Positions 12,567-22,304 of a stretch of 64,000 bases of DNA are shown here, one piece after another. The notes beneath the pieces are model-generated. The model had not been told where the DNA came from and did not search any database. It was given only the letters and a program-made list of their open reading frames with translations. Within the stretch, counting starts at the first letter, position 1, and each line of letters opens with the position of its first letter. Made by a program: the position numbers and the translations under genes. Origin of the DNA: Halodesulfovibrio aestuarii DSM 17919 = ATCC 29578 (GTDB taxonomy: Bacteria; Desulfobacterota; Desulfovibrionia; Desulfovibrionales; Desulfovibrionaceae); NCBI RefSeq assembly GCF_000384815.1, contig NZ_ARQF01000019.1, forward strand, positions 419,189-483,188, in the 5' to 3' direction.

Positions 12567-12887
12567 CATTACGCCCAGCCCGACCGAATTAGTTGCCACA
12601 AAGCAAGTACGGATTGCATTACTGCATATGCATTACTTTTCTGCTGTCATTCTAGATCCCGGCAGAAAAGTTGAGTGTCCCGTACGAGCAAAGCCTACTA
12701 GTTGCCGCTTTGCTGAATTTGTCCGGAAGACCGAATTCTGTACGACATTCATCCGATGAGGAGATTCTACAACCTTTACGGTTGCTGTTCTGCATACACC
12801 AAAACCGCCTGACTCGTTTCAGGATGCAGCGGTGAAGGGTATGTTCAGCGGTATTCCTATGGAATGCCATAGTCTCAGGAGTGTCAC
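12567..12887 (+). ncRNA. 321-bp hairpin-rich spacer before lutC
   Basis: No convincing gene is present. Visible stems: CTTTTCTGC/GCAGAAAAG (9 bp, near 12636-12671), CAACC/GGTTG near 12770, CCTGA/TCAGG near 12810, and two overlapping alternatives near 12850-12872 (GGTATTCC with GGAATGCC, or CTATGG with CCATAG). The competing stems lie directly before the lutC ribosome site, which would suit a switch acting on translation, but no known riboswitch class is recognised. Confidence 0.35.
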
Positions 12888-13484
12888 ATGAGCGACATGA
12901 AAGAGCTTTTTTGCGAAAAAGCAAAACTGGTAGCAGCTAAAGTTACCAGCATTAAGTCCATGGATGAAGCGTTTGCATACGCTGCAAACTACGTTGCAGA
13001 AAAAAATCCATGCGAACTTCTTATTCCTTCCAGCCCAGACGCAGCACAGCCAGAATTTGCTGAAGAAAAAATTATGGCTGCCCCAGAACTTTCCGATGAT
13101 CAGTACGCAGCTCTCGCAAAAGCTTGTGAAGCTAAAGGCGTAAAGCTTATCAAATCCGGTATGCGCAACTACATGGCTGGCATCGACGCCGGATTCACCA
13201 TTGCTGACGCAGGATTCATTGAAACTGGCTCTATCGTTCAGCAGTCCAACGGAGAAGAACTGCGCCTCGCAACCATGGTTTCCGAAGTACATATCGCTGT
13301 GCTTCCGGCTTCCAAAATATTCGAGGACTCCATCGCAGCAGAACAGCTTCTGCTCGAACTGATGAGTGGCGTTGCCTACACCGCTGTTATCACCGGCCCA
13401 AGCCGTACCGCTGACATCGAACGCACACTTGCTATCGGTGCACACGGCCCACTCGAACTCCACATTCTTCTCCTGGAGGACTAA
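12888..13484 (+). CDS. lutC: LutC/LldG-type lactate utilisation protein (LUD domain)
   Basis: Third component of the LutABC-type L-lactate oxidation system. Its 198 residues form one LUD domain, with the characteristic GFTIADAGFIETGSIV segment near residue 100 and the C-terminal ITGPSRTADIE and GAHGP motifs. The start has AGGAGTG upstream. It is followed after only 2 bases by the fused lutB-lutA gene, so the two are surely expressed together. The LUD protein has no cofactor motif visible here; its exact role in the complex is not well defined in the family. Confidence 0.92.
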   Translation: MSDMKELFCEKAKLVAAKVTSIKSMDEAFAYAANYVAEKNPCELLIPSSPDAAQPEFAEEKIMAAPELSDDQYAALAKACEAKGVKLIKSGMRNYMAGIDAGFTIADAGFIETGSIVQQSNGEELRLATMVSEVHIAVLPASKIFEDSIAAEQLLLELMSGVAYTAVITGPSRTADIERTLAIGAHGPLELHILLLED

Positions 13485-13486
13485 TC

Positions 13487-15631
13487 ATGCATAATGCTGA
13501 AAATCTTAAAGAATATCGTGAAGACATGCAGGAAGCTCTTGATAACGAGTTTCTGCGTAAAGCCATGGACGCTTTTGCTGTTGGGTACCGTGAAAACCGT
13601 GCAAAAGCTTTTGCCGGCATCGACGAAAGAGCACTCATCGGTAAAATTGCTGACTGTAAAGACTATGCTGTAAAAAACCATGCAGCACTGTTAAAACAGT
13701 TCACAGAAGAAGCTGAAAAACGCGGCGTTCATGTTCACCTTGCAAAAGACGCTGAAGAAGCTAACAGCATCATCGCTAAAATTGCAAAAGACAACAACGT
13801 TAAGAAGATCATCAAATCTAAGTCCATGACTTCTGAAGAAACTCTTCTTAACCACTACCTCGAAGACGAAAACTTCAATGTTGTAGAAACTGACCTTGGT
13901 GAATGGATCATTCAGATGCGCCATGAGGGCCCTTCCCATATGGTTATGCCTGCAATTCACCTTTCCCGTTACCAGGTTCAGGATCTCTTCTCCAAACGCA
14001 CTGGCCAGAAACTTGATTCTGACCCTGTAAAACTTACTAAAGTTGCTCGTCGTGAACTGCGCCGTGACTTTGCTGATGCAGACATGGGTGTTTCCGGTGC
14101 TAACTTCTGTGTTGCTGAAAACGGTCACATTGGTATCGCAACAAACGAAGGTAACGCTCGTCTTACCACCACAGCTCCACGCATCCACGTAGCAATTGCA
14201 GGTATCGACAAGCTCGTACCTAAGCTGACTGACGCTCTGACTGCCCTTAAGGCACTCCCGCGTAACGCTACCGGTCAGGCTCTGACCTCCTACGTAACTT
14301 GGATCGGCGGTGCAAACGAATGTGCTATTGGCGAAGATGCCAAAAAAGAAATGCACATCGTTTTCCTTGATAACGGTCGTTCTAAAATTGCAGAAGATGA
14401 AATGTTCTCTCAGATTTTCCGCTGCGTACGCTGTGGTGCCTGTGCGAACGTTTGTCCTGTTTACCGTCTCGTTGGCGGCCACAAAATGGGTCACATTTAC
14501 ATCGGCGCTATCGGCCTCATTCTCACCTACTTCTTCCACGGTGAAGAAAAAGCGAAAAACCTCGTTCATAACTGTATCAACTGTGGTGCATGTAAGAGCG
14601 TGTGTGCTGGCGGTATTGATCTTCCAGGTCTTATTAAAGAACTCCGTGCCCGCATCAATCAGGACAACGGTATGCCTATTGAGACCAACCTTCTCGGTAA
14701 GGTTCTCAAAAACCGCAAACTGTTCCACTCCCTGCTCCGCTTCGGTAAATGGGCACAGGCTCCAATGAAACAGGGTCCATTCCTGCGTCACCTTCCGCTT
14801 ATGTTCATGAAAGATCAGGGCTTCCGTTCTTTCCCGACCATTGCTGATAAGCCGTTCCGCGATCGCTTCAAAGCAATTAAGCCAATGGTACACAATCCGG
14901 ACCACCGCGTTGCTCTTTTCTCAGGCTGTGTTCAGGACTTTGTATACCCAGAGCAGATGGAAGCTGCAGTAAAAGTTATTGCTCGTCATAACGTTGCTAT
15001 CGACTTCCCAATGGATCAGAGCTGTTGTGGTCTCCCTGTTCAGATGATGGGTGAAAAACAGGCTACCATCGACGTTGCTAAACAGAACGTTGATGCATTT
15101 GAAGGCGCTAACTGCGATTACATCGTCACCCTTTGTGCTTCTTGTGCTTCCCATTTGAAAGAAGGCTACGGAGAACTCCTTGCAGACGAACCGGGCTACA
15201 AAGAAAAAGTAAAACGTTTCTCTGCTAAGATCATCGACTTCTCATCTTACGTTCATGACGTATTGGGTGTTACAACTGACGACTTCAACAAGTCTGATGA
15301 AAAAGTTGCATACCACTCATCTTGTCACCTCTGTCGTGAACTCAAAGTTGTTGAACAGCCTCGTAACCTTATCGAAATGGCTGGCGATTACGCTCCTTCT
15401 GCGGAAGAAGATGTATGTTGTGGCTTTGGCGGAACTTTCACCGTTAAATTCCCGGAACTGTCTTCTACCCTTCTGGACAAAAAACTTACCAACATTGAAG
15501 CAACTAACGCTAAACGCCTTGTTGCAGACTGCCCGGGCTGTATCCTGCACCTGCGCGGCGGCTCCAATGTTCGTAAAAACGACATGAAAGTCACCCACAT
15601 TGCTGAGCTTCTCGCAGAGAATCTCAAGTAA
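13487..15631 (+). CDS. Fused LutB-LutA type L-lactate oxidation iron-sulfur protein
   Basis: Predicted L-lactate oxidase component. The 714 residues combine what LutB and LutA encode separately in Bacillus: an N-terminal LUD domain (about 1-300, with SKSMTSEE and TNEGNARL), two 4Fe-4S motifs (CVRCGACANVCP near residue 311 and CINCGACKSVCAGG near 364), and C-terminal CCG domains (CCGLPVQM near 514 and CCGFGGTF near 644). The GGAGGACT ribosome site overlaps the lutC stop. The same fused architecture occurs in the D. vulgaris lactate cluster. A terminator follows, so this is the last gene of the unit. Confidence 0.92.
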   Translation: MHNAENLKEYREDMQEALDNEFLRKAMDAFAVGYRENRAKAFAGIDERALIGKIADCKDYAVKNHAALLKQFTEEAEKRGVHVHLAKDAEEANSIIAKIAKDNNVKKIIKSKSMTSEETLLNHYLEDENFNVVETDLGEWIIQMRHEGPSHMVMPAIHLSRYQVQDLFSKRTGQKLDSDPVKLTKVARRELRRDFADADMGVSGANFCVAENGHIGIATNEGNARLTTTAPRIHVAIAGIDKLVPKLTDALTALKALPRNATGQALTSYVTWIGGANECAIGEDAKKEMHIVFLDNGRSKIAEDEMFSQIFRCVRCGACANVCPVYRLVGGHKMGHIYIGAIGLILTYFFHGEEKAKNLVHNCINCGACKSVCAGGIDLPGLIKELRARINQDNGMPIETNLLGKVLKNRKLFHSLLRFGKWAQAPMKQGPFLRHLPLMFMKDQGFRSFPTIADKPFRDRFKAIKPMVHNPDHRVALFSGCVQDFVYPEQMEAAVKVIARHNVAIDFPMDQSCCGLPVQMMGEKQATIDVAKQNVDAFEGANCDYIVTLCASCASHLKEGYGELLADEPGYKEKVKRFSAKIIDFSSYVHDVLGVTTDDFNKSDEKVAYHSSCHLCRELKVVEQPRNLIEMAGDYAPSAEEDVCCGFGGTFTVKFPELSSTLLDKKLTNIEATNAKRLVADCPGCILHLRGGSNVRKNDMKVTHIAELLAENLK

Positions 15632-15652
15632 TACTGACCTTCGCATTGAATC

Positions 15653-15684
15653 AAAAAGGGGCGCATCTGCGCCCCTTTTTTTTT
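15653..15684 (+). terminator. Terminator of the lactate/acetate cluster
   Basis: A GC-rich perfect stem (AAAAAGGGGCGCA 15653-15665 with its complement 15668-15680) leads into nine T. The following bases up to 15921 are AT-rich with no gene visible. Confidence 0.93.
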
Positions 15685-15921
15685 ATTCAGTTACATTTCG
15701 CTGTAGTACCCGTAGCACAGAATAAACTTATTTATACTCGCAGAAATAAATATTCCCTATGGTATTTCAAATGTTGCTATTGCTATGACGCAATATTGAA
15801 CCATTTGCCAAGAACCAATGAATAAGAACGTATTCTTACTTATACTAACTGTAACAAACAACTAAAAACTAAAACAAACTACAATAACTCTGTCTTTTAT
15901 TTATTTTTTTTAATAGAGTTA

Positions 15922-15948
15922 TTAACTTTACATCGCTCTTGCCGATAA
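15922..15948 (+). promoter_or_regulatory. Sigma-28 (FliA) type promoter for the first chemoreceptor
   Basis: TTAA (15922-15925), 15 bases, then GCCGATAA (15941-15948), an exact match to the flagellar sigma -10 box and 3 of 4 at the -35 box. It is 45 bases before the gene. The second receptor has the same arrangement, which supports it. Confidence 0.75.
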
Positions 15949-15993
15949 GCCTATTACGACAACACTGGATAGATTTTCACTCAAGGGGACAAC

Positions 15994-17811
15994 ATGTTTA
16001 GGAAAATAACTATTAGAGCCCGTGTATTTCTACTTTTAGCAGTTTTCTTACTGTTCATCTTAGGGATACTTCTTTTCAATGCACGCTCAACAATGCAGTC
16101 AAACGACGATGCAGTTCTTCATTTACAGAAAATTATGCTGAATGGAGAAAAAGACACACTCAAAGTCGCAACCCACTCCTTAGCACTCGCCATCAGCTCT
16201 CATCTCAACGGAATCAGCGACAAAGAGACACAGCACCGAATTATTCAAGACTCAGTAGAAACAGCTCGATTTAAAAAAGATAACTCCGGCTACTTCTTTG
16301 TATACGAAGGCACTACCAACGTTGCACTACCAACGAAAAAAAGCCTTATCGGCAAAGACTTAGGCCAGGTAAAAGATAAAAATGGTGTGTACTACGTTCG
16401 GGAATTAAAAAATGCTGCAGCTTCCGGTGGTGCATTTGTCCAATACGTTTTCAACAAGCCGGGACAAGGTGATCAACCGAAACTTGCCTACGCAGAAGCG
16501 ATTCCTGGAACTCAATATTGGGTAGGAACAGGCGTTTACATTGATAATATTGAGAAAGACGGACAAATACTTCGAGCAGAACTGGATGACAGTATGAAGC
16601 ATAACATGCTCATCCAGCTTTCCTTCATAGGTTGTATCCTTCTTTTCGGACTGGCACCATTCTGTCTTTTCCTTGTTCGTTCTATCGTTACGCCCGTTCA
16701 GGACGCAAACGAGGTTGCCCAGCAGATCGCTAATGGAAATCTTAATGTCACCATTAGGACAGAAGGGAACGATGAAGTTTCAGCCCTTCAAGCATCCCTT
16801 ACGGTCATGGCAAAAACATTGCGCGAAAATAATGATGACATGGCAGCCAAGGAAAAAGAAGCACAGCACCAAGCTTCTATTGCCCGTGAAGCCGCAGCAA
16901 AAGCAGAAGAAGCAATGCAGCAAGCAGCAGTTGCCACCAGTGAAGGTATTAATACCGCAGCAGAGCGCCTTACAGGACTCGTAGGCAGCATTAACGCCAG
17001 TTCAACTGACCTTGCGGCAACCAGCCGCCAACTCGAGCAGGGGTCAGAAGTTCAACTTACCCGTATCAGTGAAACAGCAACTGCCATGGAAGAAATGAAC
17101 GCAACAGTGCTTGAGGTTGCCCGCAATGCAAGTGACGCTGCAGAACGTACAGAGCGTTCCCGACGTCAGGCTGCTGAAGGGCAAACGGTTGTCAACGACA
17201 CCATCAGTGCCATTAACGAACTGCAGAAAATCACAAGCGAATTGCAAAACAACATGAATCTGCTTGGCAAAGAGTCTGATGCAATCGGTCAGGTGATGAC
17301 TATAATTAATGACATCGCAGACCAGACAAACTTGCTTGCTCTTAACGCTGCAATCGAAGCAGCACGCGCAGGCGATGCCGGACGCGGGTTCGCTGTCGTA
17401 GCAGACGAAGTCCGCAAACTTGCAGAAAAAACCATGGGCGCCACAAACGAAGTCGGTAACAGCATCAACACTATTCAGCAGCTTGCGCAAAAAAACATCA
17501 CAGGCATGGAACAATCTGCAGATGCGATGCAATCCACGGCACAACGCTCACAGGTTTCTGGAGAGATGCTTGAGTCGATCGTTGAGATGGCCGATGCAGC
17601 CGCATCACAGGTGCAATCCATTGCAACAGCTGCGGAAGAACAATCAGCCGCGTCTGAAGAAATCACCAAATCTATTGAAGAGATCAACGCTATTGCAAAC
17701 GAATCACGCTCAATGGCTAGCAACGCCGAGCAAAGCGTATCTACTCTGCATGACGAAGCACGCAACCTTCAGGAGATTATCTTCGAACTTAAAGAAGAAG
17801 CAGCGCGATAA
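15994..17811 (+). CDS. Methyl-accepting chemotaxis protein, sCache_2 type (copy 1)
   Basis: Membrane chemoreceptor signalling to CheA/CheW. Order: TM1 (about 10-28), periplasmic single-Cache domain (about 35-190), TM2 (about 209-230), HAMP (about 230-282), cytoplasmic signalling domain (about 320-605) with the conserved hairpin tip around residue 450 ([20 protein letters not shown]). No CheR-binding pentapeptide is visible at the C-terminus. AAGGGG precedes the ATG. It is a tandem paralogue of the next gene: the cytoplasmic halves are nearly identical, while the Cache domains differ. Its Cache domain reads VALPTKK where copy 2 has VAHPIQK, so ligand specificity may differ. Confidence 0.95.
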   Translation: MFRKITIRARVFLLLAVFLLFILGILLFNARSTMQSNDDAVLHLQKIMLNGEKDTLKVATHSLALAISSHLNGISDKETQHRIIQDSVETARFKKDNSGYFFVYEGTTNVALPTKKSLIGKDLGQVKDKNGVYYVRELKNAAASGGAFVQYVFNKPGQGDQPKLAYAEAIPGTQYWVGTGVYIDNIEKDGQILRAELDDSMKHNMLIQLSFIGCILLFGLAPFCLFLVRSIVTPVQDANEVAQQIANGNLNVTIRTEGNDEVSALQASLTVMAKTLRENNDDMAAKEKEAQHQASIAREAAAKAEEAMQQAAVATSEGINTAAERLTGLVGSINASSTDLAATSRQLEQGSEVQLTRISETATAMEEMNATVLEVARNASDAAERTERSRRQAAEGQTVVNDTISAINELQKITSELQNNMNLLGKESDAIGQVMTIINDIADQTNLLALNAAIEAARAGDAGRGFAVVADEVRKLAEKTMGATNEVGNSINTIQQLAQKNITGMEQSADAMQSTAQRSQVSGEMLESIVEMADAAASQVQSIATAAEEQSAASEEITKSIEEINAIANESRSMASNAEQSVSTLHDEARNLQEIIFELKEEAAR

Positions 17812-17840
17812 ATTGTAACACTAGAACATACTGCCCTTAA

Positions 17841-17880
17841 AAAGGCTGTCCTGTATTAGCAGGGCAGCCTTTCTTCATTT
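17841..17880 (+). terminator. Terminator after chemoreceptor 1
   Basis: AAAGGCTGTCCTG pairs with CAGGGCAGCCTTT (one G-U pair), followed by TCTTCATTT. The bases from 17881 to 18070 are AT-rich with no gene visible. Confidence 0.75.
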
Positions 17881-18070
17881 CTAATTGTGCTGCACTCCGT
17901 CTAACATTTCTGGCTCGAACTAAAGTCATTTGGTAACGCTCCAGCTTCAGCAATAACAGATGTTATCACGTAGCAAATATGAATTAATTGTAACTATAAC
18001 AATTGGTTGAACCATTTTGTTTAAGCATTCAACTTCTTGTATTATTTACATTTTTTTTCAAAAAACTTGT

Positions 18071-18097
18071 TAACCTTACGACACCCACACCGATAAG
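18071..18097 (+). promoter_or_regulatory. Sigma-28 (FliA) type promoter for the second chemoreceptor
   Basis: TTAA (18071-18074), 15 bases, ACCGATAA (18090-18097). Spacing and distance to the gene match the copy upstream of the first receptor. Confidence 0.7.
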
Positions 18098-18142
18098 AGT
18101 ATTACTGCAAATGCAAAATGCTTTACCCACAAGGGGGCCTAC

Positions 18143-19957
18143 ATGTTTAGAAAAATAACTATTAGAATACGTGTATTTCTACTATTAGCAGTTTTCTTAC
18201 TGTTCATTTTAGGAATACTCCTATTCAATGCGCGCTCAACAATGCAATCAAATGACGAAGCAATTCACCATTTGCAAAAACTGATGCTTGATGAAGAAAA
18301 AGAATCACTTAAAATTGCGACACATGCTTTAGCCACCGCCATCAGTTCGCAGTTTAACGGAATCAGCGATAAGAACGAACAGCACCGTATTATTCAAAAT
18401 GCAATCGAAAAAGTTCGGTTCAAAAAGGATAGCTCCGGGTATTTCTTTGCCTCGGAAGGCACTACATTCGTTGCCCATCCAATTCAAAAAAAGTTAATCG
18501 GTCAAGACGCAGGACATGCAAAAGATAAGAACGGCGTAGCCTATGTTCTTGAATTAGAAAAAGCTGCAACTTCCGGCGGTGCGTTTGTGCAATATGTCTT
18601 TAACAAACCAGGCCAGGGAGACCAGCCTAAACTTGCCTACGCAGAAAAGATTCCGGGAACACAATGCTGGCTTGGAACTGGTGTTTATATAGATAATATT
18701 GAACGGCAGAAACATGTACTTCAAGCCGAATTTGATGACGCTATGAAACAAAGTATGCTGATGCAGTTTTCGATTATCGGAGTTGTTCTCCTATTCGGAT
18801 TTGCCCCATTCTGTATTTTCCTTGTTCGCTCCATTGTTGCTCCTGTTCAGCAGGCTAACGAGGTTGCAGAACAAATTGCAGATGGAAACCTTAATGTCGC
18901 CATTAAAGTTGAAGGGAATGATGAAATTGCAACCCTTCAGTCATCTCTTATGGTCATGGCGGAAACATTACGTGATAATGCTGAAGACATGGCAGCCAAA
19001 GAAAAAGAAGCACAACATCAAGCATCTATCGCCCGTGAGGCAGCAGCAAGAGCGGAAGAGGCAATGCAACAAGCAGCGGTTGCCACCAGTAAAGGGATTA
19101 ATACCGCAGCAGAGCGTCTTACAGGACTTGTAGGAAGTATTAACGCCAGTTCAACTGATCTTGCAGCAACCAGCCGCCAGCTCGAGCAGGGGGCGGATGT
19201 TCAACTTCGCCGTATCAGCGAAACAGCAACTGCCATGGAAGAAATGAACGCAACGGTGCTTGAGGTCGCACGCAATGCAAGTGACGCTTCAGAACGAACA
19301 GAGCGTTCCCGACGTCAGGCTGCTGAAGGGCAAACGGTTGTCAATGACACCATCGGTGCCATTAACGAACTGCAAAAAACTACAAGCGAACTACAAGAAA
19401 ACATGAATCTGCTTGGCAAAGAGTCTGATGCAATCGGTCAGGTGATGACCATAATTAATGACATCGCAGACCAGACAAACTTGCTTGCACTCAATGCCGC
19501 AATTGAAGCAGCACGTGCAGGCGATGCCGGACGCGGGTTCGCTGTCGTAGCAGACGAAGTTCGCAAACTTGCAGAAAAAACCATGGGTGCCACAAACGAA
19601 GTTGGCAACAGCATCAAAACTATTCAGCAGCTTGCGCAAAAAAACATCACGGGCATGGAACAGTCTGCAGAAGCAATGCAATCTACAGCACAGCGCTCGC
19701 AGGTTTCTGGAGAAATGCTAGAGTCAATTGTTGAAATGGCCGATGCAGCCGCAGCACAGGTGCAATCCATTGCAACAGCTGCAGAAGAACAATCAGCCGC
19801 GTCTGAAGAAATTACCAGATCAATTGAAGAAATTAACGTTATTGCAAACGAATCGCGCTCAATGGCTGCAAACGCCGAGCAAAATGTATCTACATTGCAT
19901 GAAGAAGCGCGCAACCTACAAGAAATCATCTTCGAACTTAAAGAAGAGTCAGCCTAA
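18143..19957 (+). CDS. Methyl-accepting chemotaxis protein, sCache_2 type (copy 2)
   Basis: Tandem paralogue of the preceding receptor, 604 residues with the same order: TM1, sCache_2, TM2, HAMP and signalling domain. The Cache domain keeps the canonical SGYFFASEG...VAHP signature typical of receptors for small organic acids. From the linker after HAMP to the end it is almost identical to copy 1, while the ligand-binding half has drifted, as expected for duplication followed by selection for a new ligand. It has its own promoter and terminator. The ligand cannot be read from sequence; a position next to the lactate cluster makes organic acids a reasonable guess. Confidence 0.95.
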   Translation: MFRKITIRIRVFLLLAVFLLFILGILLFNARSTMQSNDEAIHHLQKLMLDEEKESLKIATHALATAISSQFNGISDKNEQHRIIQNAIEKVRFKKDSSGYFFASEGTTFVAHPIQKKLIGQDAGHAKDKNGVAYVLELEKAATSGGAFVQYVFNKPGQGDQPKLAYAEKIPGTQCWLGTGVYIDNIERQKHVLQAEFDDAMKQSMLMQFSIIGVVLLFGFAPFCIFLVRSIVAPVQQANEVAEQIADGNLNVAIKVEGNDEIATLQSSLMVMAETLRDNAEDMAAKEKEAQHQASIAREAAARAEEAMQQAAVATSKGINTAAERLTGLVGSINASSTDLAATSRQLEQGADVQLRRISETATAMEEMNATVLEVARNASDASERTERSRRQAAEGQTVVNDTIGAINELQKTTSELQENMNLLGKESDAIGQVMTIINDIADQTNLLALNAAIEAARAGDAGRGFAVVADEVRKLAEKTMGATNEVGNSIKTIQQLAQKNITGMEQSAEAMQSTAQRSQVSGEMLESIVEMADAAAAQVQSIATAAEEQSAASEEITRSIEEINVIANESRSMAANAEQNVSTLHEEARNLQEIIFELKEESA

Positions 19958-20103
19958 TAATTTTCGATTCAACCTGTAGACGAGCAGTGCTTTAGGCAAA
20001 ACGAATAATGTTCACCCTCGCTTTTTTATCTCGGCAAGCCCCCCTTCAAAAAACGCCGTTGATAATCTCGCGAATGCCTTAACGCTACTGACTCGAATGG
20101 CCC

Positions 20104-20141
20104 AAGGGGCTGTCTTTAGTACGAAAGACAGCCCCTTTCAT
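20104..20141 (+). terminator. Terminator after chemoreceptor 2
   Basis: GGGGCTGTCTTT (20106-20117) pairs exactly with AAAGACAGCCCC (20124-20135), followed by TTTCATTTC. The stretch 19958-20103 shows no gene. Confidence 0.85.
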
Positions 20142-20184
20142 TTCTTGAAAGATAGAGGAACATAACTAACCTAATGAGATCGCC

Positions 20185-20222
20185 CAAAAAAAGAGAACCT
20201 TCTGTCGAGAAGATTCTCTTTA
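20185..20222 (-). terminator. Terminator of the beta-hydroxyacid dehydrogenase gene
   Basis: Read on the minus strand, a stem of AAAGAGAA and AGAA segments with complementary partners and a GTCG-type loop runs into seven T (A run 20186-20192 on the plus strand). Confidence 0.7.
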
Positions 20223-20256
20223 GTCGTCAAAGACAAATATCACAGCGAAAGCAATA

Positions 20257-21144
20257 CTAAGCCTGATTCATAGTCTCAAAGACCTTATACAACCCCTGTG
20301 TACCTAAGTTTTCCAATCCTTGTGCTTTTGCTGCCACATAGAATTGATTTGCCATTGCGAGTCCCGGAAGAGCCAAATTCATCTTAGCAGCTTCTTCAAG
20401 CGCAATGCCCATATCTTTAACAAAGTGTTTGATAAAGAATCCCGGATCAAAATCCTTTTTAGCAATACGTCGGCCTAAGTTGTTAATGGACCAAGAACCT
20501 GCGGCACCACTGCCAATAACATCGATCACCTGATCTAAGTCCATTCCAGCCTTAGCTGCATAAAGAAGAGATTCAACAGTACCAATCATGGTTCCAGCAA
20601 TCAAAATCTGGTTTGCCATCTTGCAATGCTGCCCGGCTCCGGATTCGCCCATCCGCTGAACATTTTTTCCCATCATTTCAAAAAGAGGAAGCACTGTCTC
20701 ATAGGTAGCCAAATCACCACCAACCATAATGGCTAATGTCCCTTCCCGCGCTCCTAAATCTCCACCAGATACAGGAGCATCCAATGCCGCCATACTCTTA
20801 GAGGCTGCAACCTCAGCAATACGCTTTGCCAGAGAAGGTGTTGATGTAGTCATATCAACAATAATTGTACCCTCTTTGGCGTTTGCAATAACCCCATTTT
20901 CTCCAAGAATAACCTCTTCAACATCTTGAGGAAAACCAACAATGGTAAAAACAACATCACTATTCGCTGCAACTTCTGCAGGGGAACTGCACAATGTCGC
21001 ACCAAGTTCGGTAAGTTCTTTCGTTTTTTCTGCGCTACGGTTGTATACGAAAGCTGTACAACCGGATGTAATCAAATGCTTGCACATGGATTTACCCATT
21101 ACGCCTGTTCCAATCCACCCAATGCGCTTTGATGTAATACTCAT
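20257..21144 (-). CDS. NAD(P)-dependent beta-hydroxyacid dehydrogenase (HIBADH/GarR family)
   Basis: Predicted oxidoreductase of the 3-hydroxyisobutyrate dehydrogenase/tartronate semialdehyde reductase family. Visible: Rossmann motif IGWIGTGVMG at the N-terminus, substrate-binding DAPVSGGDLGAREG near residue 120, and the catalytic Lys in GAGQHCKMANQ near 170. The start ATG at 21144 follows GGAGGACTA; an upstream in-frame ATG at 21213 has no ribosome site. The 295 residues equal the family norm. It is monocistronic, with its own terminator. Substrate within the family (3-hydroxyisobutyrate, tartronate semialdehyde, succinic semialdehyde) cannot be assigned. Confidence 0.88.
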   Translation of the reverse strand: MSITSKRIGWIGTGVMGKSMCKHLITSGCTAFVYNRSAEKTKELTELGATLCSSPAEVAANSDVVFTIVGFPQDVEEVILGENGVIANAKEGTIIVDMTTSTPSLAKRIAEVAASKSMAALDAPVSGGDLGAREGTLAIMVGGDLATYETVLPLFEMMGKNVQRMGESGAGQHCKMANQILIAGTMIGTVESLLYAAKAGMDLDQVIDVIGSGAAGSWSINNLGRRIAKKDFDPGFFIKHFVKDMGIALEEAAKMNLALPGLAMANQFYVAAKAQGLENLGTQGLYKVFETMNQA

Positions 21145-21614
21145 TAGTCCTCCGTAACCTGCTATTGATACACTAACCCTAATCTTGATTTTACAACTTT
21201 TAATGTATCCCATTGAAACAAAAAGAGTTATAACATAAAGGTAAGATAATTACACAATCTGATTTTTTATTAGATCATAAGATATAATGATATTCTTACG
21301 TTACAATGTTTTTAATACAATTGCGGGTTGCGTATTTATTTCTATACTTTTTTCTTATATAACCCAAAAGCAATTTACCTGATAACCAACGACTTTCAAT
21401 CATCACAGCAGAGCACTCAACACACGCTCTTCCCGTTATCAGGAAACGTTTTTCAACGTTAATCTACACTTGCCAACTAATGTTGTCTTCCGACATATGC
21501 TAAAGTCAGTGTTACAAAAGTAGCTTTAGCAATCGGCCCCCTGCTGCAACATTAGTGTTTCTTAAAAAAACGCATGTCTTACAGACATGAAACAACATAA
21601 CCAAGTGCATACCC
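21145..21614. promoter_or_regulatory. 470-bp divergent control region
   Basis: AT-rich spacer between the divergent dehydrogenase and response-regulator genes. It contains two dyads: CCTGATAAC (21378-21386) with GTTATCAGG (21435-21443), and CATGTC/GACATG (21573-21589), the latter 25 bases before the response-regulator start. Both are operator candidates, for example for autoregulation. No gene is visible. Confidence 0.4.
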
Positions 21615-22304
21615 ATGGAACAAACAATTCTGATCATCGATGACGATGCTAAGTTGCAAGATCTTTTAACTGAATACCTCGAAAATTCAGGCTTTAACAT
21701 TGTGTCCACATCTGATGGGCACGATGCTCTTTCAACCATCCGCAACATTGCTCCGTCCCTTATCATTCTTGACGTCATGCTCCCGGGCAAAGACGGCTTG
21801 GAAGTCCTCCGTGATATCCGTACGGAATCCATTATCCCAGTCATTATGCTTACCGCACGCGGTGACGATGCAGACCGTATTGTTGGTCTGGAACTGGGGG
21901 CAGACGACTACCTTTCCAAGCCTTTCAACCCACGGGAACTTCTTGCCCGCATCAAGGCTATTTTACGCCGATTTGACAACAGCACAGCAAAAACAACTTC
22001 ACATCAGATAGAATGTGCCGGCCTTGCACTTGAAGCAAGCAGACAAATTCTCATTATTGAGAATGAGCAAATCACGTTATCCCCGACTGAAACCAAACTC
22101 ATGGCAGAACTCATGCGCAACCCAAACCACGAGTTCTCCCGCGATGATCTCATGACCAAAGTCTGGGGACGTGAATTCAATGCGTATGACCGTAGTATTG
22201 ATGTGCACATTTCTAAGCTGCGCAACATCTTAAAACCATTCAACGAGCATGCTCACCGAATCCGTACTGTGTGGGGAAAAGGGTACATGTTCCTGAGTGA
22301 TTAA
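21615..22304 (+). CDS. OmpR/CpxR-family response regulator
   Basis: DNA-binding output of a two-component system. Receiver domain at residues 1-115 with the acidic pair DDD (9-11), phospho-acceptor Asp53 in ILDVMLPG and the conserved Lys in LSKPFNP near residue 104. C-terminal winged helix (about 130-227) with SPTETKLMAEL and YDRSIDVHISKLR. At 229 residues it matches CpxR-like regulators. The stop overlaps the kinase start (TAATG), so the two are translationally coupled. Envelope stress is the role of CpxR in enterics; here the stimulus is unknown. Confidence 0.95.
   Translation: MEQTILIIDDDAKLQDLLTEYLENSGFNIVSTSDGHDALSTIRNIAPSLIILDVMLPGKDGLEVLRDIRTESIIPVIMLTARGDDADRIVGLELGADDYLSKPFNPRELLARIKAILRRFDNSTAKTTSHQIECAGLALEASRQILIIENEQITLSPTETKLMAELMRNPNHEFSRDDLMTKVWGREFNAYDRSIDVHISKLRNILKPFNEHAHRIRTVWGKGYMFLSD

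Noticed and set aside
12596..12759. 43-codon frame in the spacer before lutC
   Set aside because: No ribosome site, and it overlaps the 9-bp hairpin; likely chance.
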